NCBI GenBank assembly: GCA_902796505.1
Contig: CADBPA010000119.1
Location: 1 to 9,878 of the forward strand
Length of the DNA stretch: 9,878 nt
From: an uncultured Ruminococcus sp.
Lineage (GTDB): Bacteria > Bacillota > Clostridia > Oscillospirales > CAG-272
Direction: 5' to 3'
The notes under the pieces are model-generated. The model worked only from the letters and a program-made list of their open reading frames with translations. It searched no databases and was not told the origin of the DNA. A program made the translations under genes and the position numbers. Shown here in pieces: positions 6,354 through 9,878 of the stretch (within the stretch, counting starts at the first letter, position 1; each line of letters opens with the position of its first letter).

Positions 6354-6387
6354 AAAGGTAACTACAAAATTAAAGGGGTTTATCATC

Positions 6388-7185
6388 ATGAAACAACCGA
6401 AACAGTATGTCACAAAGTATACCGTTTTCAACGTGCTGGCGAACATCCTCATGATCACCTATCTTGTCGGTACGGCCGCAAACTTCGTGCTGGTCAAGCT
6501 GAACGTGCTCAAGGACTTCTACGTCCGGTTCGCTCCGGTCGACTATCTTGAGAGCAAGGTTTTCGCAGGCTTTGCGATGCCCTCCTCGCTGATCGCCATC
6601 GGCGTCTGCCTCGTTGCCGTCCTCCTCATCGTTCTCCCGATGTTCTGGGCGAAGCACGGCAAGGGCTGGAACCTGATTCCCTTCGTGATCATCCTTGCCG
6701 ACACCGTTTACTTTGCCAAAAAGGTCTATGACGGATGGGTCGAGCAGGAAGGCTTTGATCTTGCTCACGTCTTCGGAAGATCCTTCCTGAAGAACGTGCA
6801 GGACATCAACCTCTTCATCCACGTGATCGTCCTTCTCTTCATCGCCTTCGCGATCGTGCGCGGCACCAAGAGAATCCAGGTCGTCGCTGAGACCGCTCCC
6901 GAAGTCGGTTACCGCAACGTCTCCCTCAAGAGAAAGATCGCTCCTTTCGGCAGAAATCAGGAGTTTGAGTGCTGGCTGAATGGCGAGAACCTCGCCACCA
7001 TCGCGGACGGTCAGGAAAAGAACTTCCTTGTGGATCAGTACGGTGCAGAGCTCGTCGTCGTCGCTCAGTCGGGCGAGGAGAGCAACATCGTCACCATTCC
7101 GGAAGGAAAGGGCAACGCGTCCTACGTCATCAACACCTCCAGAGCCCAGAGCGGCAATCTGGTACTTACCATCCAGGAAGCGTAA
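6388..7185 (+). CDS. Four-helix membrane protein with C-terminal soluble domain, function unknown
   Basis: I do not recognise this 265-residue protein. The frame opens at 6325 inside the promoter, but ATG 6388 is chosen because AAAGGGG (6372-6378) is 9 nt upstream. Hydrophobic segments lie at about residues 13-35, 66-88, 95-112 and 141-158. Residues 165-265 are a soluble, probably beta-rich domain with short strands around FECWLNGENLATIADGQ and KNFLVDQYGAELVVVAQ, the pattern of small domains that present a short insert between strands. With four helices, both ends would face the cytoplasm. Its codon use is less GC-biased than its neighbours (many AAG, CTC, ATC and GTC), as in highly expressed genes. 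A terminator follows, then a small lipoprotein gene with no promoter of its own. Confidence 0.85.
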   Translation: MKQPKQYVTKYTVFNVLANILMITYLVGTAANFVLVKLNVLKDFYVRFAPVDYLESKVFAGFAMPSSLIAIGVCLVAVLLIVLPMFWAKHGKGWNLIPFVIILADTVYFAKKVYDGWVEQEGFDLAHVFGRSFLKNVQDINLFIHVIVLLFIAFAIVRGTKRIQVVAETAPEVGYRNVSLKRKIAPFGRNQEFECWLNGENLATIADGQEKNFLVDQYGAELVVVAQSGEESNIVTIPEGKGNASYVINTSRAQSGNLVLTIQEA

Positions 7186-7195
7186 TGCGTCTTGC

Positions 7196-7231
7196 AAAGG
7201 GCTGTCTCATCCGGAGGCAGCCCTTTCTTTT
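7196..7231 (+). terminator. Intrinsic terminator after the four-helix membrane protein gene
   Basis: AAAGGGCTG (7196-7204) pairs perfectly with CAGCCCTTT (7218-7226) around a 13-nt loop, followed by CTTTTCTTCTCTTC. The T-tail is interrupted by C, so termination may be incomplete and allow some readthrough to the lipoprotein gene. Confidence 0.85.
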
Positions 7232-7330
7232 CTTCTCTTCTCGTCTCTTCCCCGCTCTCCGCTCTCCGCTCTCCCCGCTTTCCGCGCTTTCCCCTCCTCC
7301 CCTCTCCCCCCCTCTCTCCTGCGCTCTCCC
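7221..7330. repeat. 110-nt pyrimidine tract with heptamer repeats
   Basis: The plus strand here has no A and only 9 G in 110 positions. It includes three tandem CCGCTCT heptamers (7252-7258, 7259-7265, 7266-7272). It lies between a terminator and the lipoprotein gene and, lacking A, cannot contain a standard -10 element. Reading frames across it show no coding character. Confidence 0.85.
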
Positions 7331-7368
7331 AAAACGATCCCCGCTCCGGGCAAAAAGAAGGAATTTTC

Positions 7369-7776
7369 ATGAAAAAAATCATCGCTCTGCTTCTGCTCTG
7401 CGCGCTCGCGGTCGGTATGCTCGCCGCCTGCAAAAAGGAGACGACCTCCGATTACGACGCCGAAGGGCTTGTCCGGTCGTCAAGCGCGACCGCCGGAAGC
7501 GCAAACTTTCAAAAGCTCTCCGGCCACTTGGTCTTTGACCTGCACGCGCAGGAAAATTCCGAGCTTTCCTATCTGATCCGTCTCGACGAAGGCGAAGCAA
7601 AACTCTCCTACATCGTCGCGCAGGGAGCGAAGCACAAGGTCGCCGCGATCGCCTCCGGCGATCCCGCCGAAGGCTCTGCCGGATCGTTTTCCAAAGGCGA
7701 CGCCGTGTTCGTCATCTTTGAGACGAAAAAGGACTGCCGCGGCGCGATCACCGTCCGCCTTGCCGCGAAGGGCTGA
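7369..7776 (+). CDS. Small putative lipoprotein, function unknown
   Basis: The 135-residue product starts with MKKIIALLLLCALAVG and a lipobox LAAC ending at Cys21, so it is probably exported, lipid-modified on Cys21 and anchored outside the cytoplasmic membrane. The mature part (22-135) is mixed, Ser/Ala-rich at first, then shows alternating short strands such as HLVFDLHAQ, YLIRLDEGEAKLSYIVAQ and AVFVIFETKK, suggesting a small beta fold. I do not recognise the family. AAGGAA (7358-7363) is well placed for ATG 7369; the upstream open part of the frame runs through the pyrimidine tract and is not coding. With no promoter in the A-free upstream region, it is probably expressed by readthrough from the preceding membrane protein gene. 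A strong terminator follows. Confidence 0.85.
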   Translation: MKKIIALLLLCALAVGMLAACKKETTSDYDAEGLVRSSSATAGSANFQKLSGHLVFDLHAQENSELSYLIRLDEGEAKLSYIVAQGAKHKVAAIASGDPAEGSAGSFSKGDAVFVIFETKKDCRGAITVRLAAKG

Positions 7777-7791
7777 AAACCCAAAAACGCC

Positions 7792-7824
7792 AAAGGCGTG
7801 CCTCGCATAGAGGCACGCCTTTTA
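7792..7824 (+). terminator. Strong intrinsic terminator after the lipoprotein gene
   Basis: A perfect 13-bp stem (AAAGGCGTGCCTC at 7792-7804 with GAGGCACGCCTTT at 7810-7822) has a 5-nt loop and a short T-run. The symmetrical A and T ends would let it act in both directions. Confidence 0.92.
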
Positions 7825-8062
7825 TGATGCTCCGACGCCGGTTCGCTTTGATGGATGCTATGCGGAGAACGTCTGCAAATCGAATCGTTCAGCAAGACAA
7901 TCGGTCAAAATCAGCCGACAGATTCCGGAGCGCCGATTTTGCTTGCTCGCCATTCAAAAGGAGAAAGAGAAAATTGCAAAAACCTATGCGGTGAAGCGAA
8001 GAAGTCAGCAACGGGGAACATCTTTTACTTTATCCATTAAAATACAATTATGCATCCACGGC
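7825..8062. other. Intergenic sequence without a supported gene
   Basis: A 61-codon frame (7855-8040, plus) has no ribosome-binding site, no hydrophobic or family signature and unlike codon use, so I do not call it. The sequence is more AT-rich than the flanking genes, especially around 7950-8052. All plus and minus frames look non-coding. It could be a worn intergenic repeat, but I cannot show that from one copy. Confidence 0.4.
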
Positions 8063-8089
8063 AATTTTGCCACTGCCGGTGGCAAATTT
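8063..8089 (-). terminator. Inverted repeat just past the SLOG gene, probable terminator
   Basis: AATTTTGCCAC (8063-8073) and GTGGCAAATTT (8079-8089) pair over 11 positions with a single mismatch around a 5-nt loop. The dyad begins 5 nt beyond the leftward SLOG gene's stop. A/T-rich outer arms give limited U-tail character in either direction, so efficiency is uncertain. Confidence 0.5.
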
Positions 8090-8093
8090 GGAT

Positions 8094-8522
8094 TCACAGA
8101 CGAATGATTCTTTTCTTCAGCCGCTCGGCGTATGCGAGCGATTTTTCGGCGCCGCCGCATGTTTTTACGTATGCGATCACAACGTCCGCCTGCTTCGCCA
8201 TCCACTCGTTCCGGCGAAGTATGGCAAAACGGAGCGGTACGCCTTCCAAAGGGGGATAGATCGTTCCATCATAGACCGATTTTGCCGGAAGAGCCTCGGC
8301 ACGGTTGAGATACGGAAGCACGAGGATCACCTCGCTTTTGGGAGACTCCTGCTTGAAGGCGTGGCAGGCTCTTGCGCAAAGCGAATCAAACGCGCCGTAT
8401 CCGCCGCAATAAAAGGTGTGCGCCTCTGCCTGATCGCAGATCTCTTTCAGCGTTTGCAGAACTCTCCTCTCAAGCTCTTTTCCGTCGCTTACCGAACGAT
8501 GCCCGAAAAAAGTTACGATCAT
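8094..8522 (-). CDS. SLOG superfamily (DUF1273/YpsA-like) protein
   Basis: This 142-residue protein fits the SLOG/DUF1273-like group, Rossmann-type proteins thought to bind nucleotides or nucleotide-derived ligands; no reaction is established. Seen in sequence: an N-terminal strand and loop TFFGHRS (4-10), the glycine-rich CGGYGAFDSL (39-48), strand VILVLPYLN (65-73), TIYPPLEGVPLRFAILRRNEWM (87-108) and DVVIAYV...GGAEKSLAYA (113-132), which matches the usual C-terminal ligand-binding block. There is no membrane segment. The start ATG (complement of 8520-8522) has a purine-rich GAGGG about 10 nt upstream. The 44 nt between its start and the terminator of the leftmost repeat RNA contain no promoter, so transcription may come from readthrough of that RNA gene. 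Confidence 0.85.
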   Translation of the reverse strand: MIVTFFGHRSVSDGKELERRVLQTLKEICDQAEAHTFYCGGYGAFDSLCARACHAFKQESPKSEVILVLPYLNRAEALPAKSVYDGTIYPPLEGVPLRFAILRRNEWMAKQADVVIAYVKTCGGAEKSLAYAERLKKRIIRL

Positions 8523-8566
8523 CTTATCTCTTCCCTCTTTCCTCTTTTCTTATCTTTGCGGAGGCG

Positions 8567-8597
8567 AAAAAAAGAACGTGCCCCACGAAGGAGCACG
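8567..8597 (-). terminator. Intrinsic terminator of small RNA copy 1
   Basis: On the minus strand CGTGCTCC (8590-8597) pairs with GGGGCACG (8577-8584), one G-U pair, with a TTCGT loop, followed by TTC and seven Ts (8567-8573). Its form is classic for leftward transcription. It ends 45 nt from the SLOG start codon. Confidence 0.9.
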
Positions 8598-8738
8598 CCC
8601 CCATATAGCAACTCCATCCATGTTGCAACACATTTATCCACACATGACCTCCAAGGCAGCACGGCGAAAAGACGGAGACACTACAGGCTTAGTGTCGCCG
8701 CGTTGTTCGGAGGTAGATTTTATGGATTTTTGTGTTGC
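8567..8738 (-). ncRNA. Candidate structured small RNA, copy 1 (about 172 nt)
   Basis: The predicted transcript runs from 8738 to the T-run at 8567. Seen pairings, outermost first: GCAACACA (8731-8738) with 8625-8632; 8723-8727 with 8636-8640; ACCTCC (complement of 8709-8714) with 8647-8652; an 11-position helix 8695-8705 with 8657-8667 (one mismatch, one G-U); and the apical CACTA/TAGTG hairpin (8679-8694) with loop AGCCTG. An unpaired 3' bulge TCTCCGTCTTT (8668-8678) lies beside the apical hairpin. After the closing helix comes a conserved linker, then the terminator. No convincing reading frame fits the transcript. It is probably a trans-acting or leader RNA; I cannot assign it to a known family. 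Confidence 0.72.
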
Positions 8739-8744
8739 GAGATT

Positions 8745-8773
8745 ATTTTACCACATCCATGAATAAAAGTCAA
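8745..8773 (-). promoter_or_regulatory. Promoter of small RNA copy 1
   Basis: Minus strand TTGACT (8768-8773) and TAAAAT (8745-8750) with a 17-bp spacer. A start 7 nt downstream falls at 8738, exactly the first base of the closing helix GCAACACA. Confidence 0.82.
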
Positions 8774-8810
8774 CCGATTTTCCGAAAAAGTGTGAAATGC
8801 ATGAAAAATC

Positions 8811-8841
8811 AAAAAAAGAACGTGCCCCACGAAGGAGCACG
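8811..8841 (-). terminator. Intrinsic terminator of small RNA copy 2
   Basis: Same hairpin as copy 1: CGTGCTCC (8834-8841) with GGGGCACG (8821-8828), loop TTCGT, then TTC and seven Ts (8811-8817) on the minus strand. Confidence 0.9.
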
Positions 8842-8964
8842 CCCCCATATAGCAAACTCCATCCGTGTTGCAACACACTTTTCTCAGACAAATCGTACAG
8901 GGAAAGGGAGGAGGCACTATAGGCTTAGTGTCCCCTGTACAAATTGTCTTTCGTTGTGTGTTGC
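8811..8964 (-). ncRNA. Candidate structured small RNA, copy 2 (about 154 nt)
   Basis: The transcript is predicted from 8964 to the T-run at 8811. The closing helix is GCAACACAC (8956-8964) with 8870-8878, 9 bp. The central helix pairs 8933-8948 with 8887-8902, 15 of 16 positions (one U-U mismatch, one G-U), and shares no sequence with the central helix of copy 1. The apical hairpin CACTAAGCCTATAGTG (8915-8930) differs from copy 1 by one loop base. The 3' bulge CCTCCTCCCTTT (8903-8914) is strongly C-rich and could pair with Shine-Dalgarno sequences. The linker and terminator are nearly identical to copy 1. Keeping the fold while changing the sequence is the main evidence that this is a functional RNA. 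Confidence 0.75.
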
Positions 8965-8970
8965 GCAATT

Positions 8971-8999
8971 ATTTTACCACACCTATGAAAAAAAGTCAA
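8971..8999 (-). promoter_or_regulatory. Promoter of small RNA copy 2
   Basis: Minus strand TTGACT (8994-8999), 17-bp spacer, TAAAAT (8971-8976). The predicted start at 8964 is again the first G of GCAACACAC. Spacer bases vary from copy 1 while both hexamers are unchanged. Confidence 0.82.
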
Positions 9000-9038
9000 C
9001 TGCTTTTCCGAAAAAACGTGAAATGCATGAAAAATCAT

Positions 9039-9067
9039 AAAAAGAACGTGCCCCGCGAAGGAGCACG
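9039..9067 (-). terminator. Terminator in repeat copy 3, downstream of the ECF gene
   Basis: CGTGCTCC (9060-9067) pairs with GGGGCACG (9047-9054), loop TTCGC, then TTC and five Ts (9039-9043). Lying 97 nt beyond the ECF S-component stop with no promoter between, it most likely ends that gene's transcript. Confidence 0.85.
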
Positions 9068-9150
9068 CCCCCATATAGCAAACTCCATCCATGCTGCAAC
9101 ACATTTTATCGCGTATACAAAGTAAAACGGCGAAAAGACGGAGCGCTTTA
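9039..9150 (-). repeat. Partial third copy of the small RNA unit
   Basis: The conserved 3' block (9039-9105) is followed by a fragment, ACGGCGAAAAGACGGAG (9127-9143), identical over 17 bp to 8661-8677 in copy 1. The 5' closing strand, the apical hairpin and the promoter are missing; the 3' end of the ECF gene takes their place. It can no longer form the closed rod and appears to serve as a 3' UTR. Confidence 0.8.
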
Positions 9151-9163
9151 TGAACTGATAGAA

Positions 9164-9878
9164 TCAGGAAAAGACGATGATCCCCTTGGCGATAAGGATG
9201 CCGACGACGGCGATCGCCGCGGTAAGGAGGATCGAGAGCAGGAAGAGGACGAGGTCGCGCGGGGCGGGCTTTTGGACCTCGAAATCGGCGCGGACTGCCT
9301 TCGCCCGGATCGCACCGAGCAGGACCGGCTGATACAGGAGAAGAACGACCACCGAATTGAGCAGTCCCTTCGCCAGATTGAACGGCAGAAGGAGCGGCAG
9401 GAGCATCCCGACGACGCCCTCGAAGGGTACGCCGGAATAGAGCGGCGTGATCCAGAGATTCATCAGGAGCATGACCGCCGTCATCGCAAAGGTGGCAAGA
9501 TAAAGCCCGACGATCGCGCTGCGGTAACTTTTGCGTGGGCGGCGGATCTTCTCTCCGAGCCCGTTATATTCGGTCTTTTTGCTGTGAAAGACCAGTCCGG
9601 CGAGCAGAGAAAAGACTGCCGAGCCGGCAAAATTCATGAGGAAGCCGTAAAATCCGGTGGAGCTGACCGTCACCGCTTCGAGCGCCGAGACGAGAAGCGA
9701 AATGACCGGCCCGGCAAGCGGACCGTAGAGGAAGGCGGCGAGGGTGATCACCGCGTCCTTGACGTCGAGCGTCAGGAAGCTGACCGGAAAACGGATGAAG
9801 AGCATCAGGATATAGGCGAGCGCCGCAAAAAGCGCCATACCGACCAGATGCTGCAGCTGCAGATAGGAGGAGCGAGGC
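9164..9878 (-). CDS. ECF transporter S component, RibU/FmnP-like (5' end beyond window)
   Basis: S components bind a vitamin and dock with a shared EcfAAT energising module in the membrane. The TLDVKDAVITLAAFLYGPLAG stretch and the following NFAGSAVFSLLAGLVF match the riboflavin-type (RibU/FmnP) pattern, so riboflavin is the likeliest substrate, not proven. The frame stays open upstream of the ATG at 9838 to the window edge (reading SSYLQLQHLVGMALF), and no ribosome-binding site precedes that ATG, so the true start lies outside. Six family helices are visible, then an extra hydrophobic segment (LVLFLLSILLTAAIAVVGIL) after a charged stretch, giving a probable seventh helix. The stop is at 9164-9166; repeat copy 3 supplies the terminator. 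Confidence 0.85.
   Translation of the reverse strand, partial: PRSSYLQLQHLVGMALFAALAYILMLFIRFPVSFLTLDVKDAVITLAAFLYGPLAGPVISLLVSALEAVTVSSTGFYGFLMNFAGSAVFSLLAGLVFHSKKTEYNGLGEKIRRPRKSYRSAIVGLYLATFAMTAVMLLMNLWITPLYSGVPFEGVVGMLLPLLLPFNLAKGLLNSVVVLLLYQPVLLGAIRAKAVRADFEVQKPAPRDLVLFLLSILLTAAIAVVGILIAKGIIVFS

Larger units (their letters stand above)
8567..9150 (-). repeat. Three-copy direct repeat array of small RNA units
   Basis: A 66-67 bp block recurs at 8567-8632, 8811-8877 and 9039-9105 with only a few differences, at spacings of 244 and 228 bp. The block between 8731 and 8810 (closing strand, promoter, upstream spacer with ATGCAT) recurs at 8957-9038. Between these conserved blocks the first two copies differ almost completely except for a 16-nt apical hairpin. 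All features (promoter, start, terminator) point leftward. Confidence 0.92.

Noticed and set aside
7855..8040. 61-codon plus-strand frame after the lipoprotein terminator
   Set aside because: No ribosome-binding site, no promoter, no recognisable motif, and composition unlike the neighbouring genes.
8567..8964. 6S RNA or retron-type RNA as the identity of the repeat units
   Set aside because: Rod shape and size recall 6S RNA, but the terminal-hairpin plus C-rich bulge layout and tandem divergence do not fit what I know of it. A retron would need a reverse transcriptase gene, and none is in the window. A covariance search would settle this.
8720..8968. 82-codon minus-strand frame overlapping both small RNA units
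   Set aside because: It starts inside one predicted RNA and passes through the copy 2 terminator and the copy 1 promoter. The matching words in other copies are explained by the repeated terminator, not coding conservation.
8567..9105. CRISPR array
   Set aside because: Repeats are about 66 bp, spaced 228-244 bp, and contain promoters and terminators; no cas genes are present.

Overview
The window looks like an origin-proximal segment of a GC-rich Gram-positive chromosome, most likely a gut-type member of the Clostridia (Oscillospirales or a neighbouring order). This is inferred from the gene order rpmH-rnpA-yidD-yidC-jag-mnmE, strong Shine-Dalgarno sequences, consensus housekeeping promoters, a lipoprotein-type YidC, an RNHCP protein and a RibU-like ECF component. 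No marker here fixes the genus.

Layout. Positions 1-382 are a non-coding divergent promoter region. A leftward promoter (38-66) serves a gene outside the window, probably dnaA by synteny. A perfect rightward promoter (276-304) drives rpmH. After rpmH comes a hairpin terminator or attenuator, then a tightly packed rightward operon: rnpA (RNase P protein), yidD and yidC (membrane insertion), jag/khpB (RNA binding) and mnmE (tRNA wobble-uridine modification). The usual mnmG-rsmG-par continuation is absent. Instead there is a convergent small membrane protein gene with a 27-bp tandem repeat, then a divergent RNHCP zinc-ribbon gene, a strongly promoted four-helix membrane protein gene, and a small lipoprotein gene reached through a terminator and a 110-nt pyrimidine tract.

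The right end is transcribed leftward. At the edge is a 5'-truncated RibU/FmnP-like ECF transporter S component. Its 3' flank carries the first of three direct repeats (8567-9150). The two full copies each look like an independent small RNA gene. Each has a TTGACT-17-TAAAAT promoter, a predicted start exactly at the 5' strand of a closing helix, a central helix of unrelated sequence that is nevertheless paired in both copies, an invariant apical hairpin, an exposed C-rich bulge resembling an anti-Shine-Dalgarno, and an almost identical 3' terminator. The leftmost copy ends 45 nt upstream of a SLOG/DUF1273-like gene that has no promoter of its own. This tandem RNA array is the best candidate here for an undescribed system. 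Its RNA identity, function and link to the SLOG gene are inferences from sequence alone.
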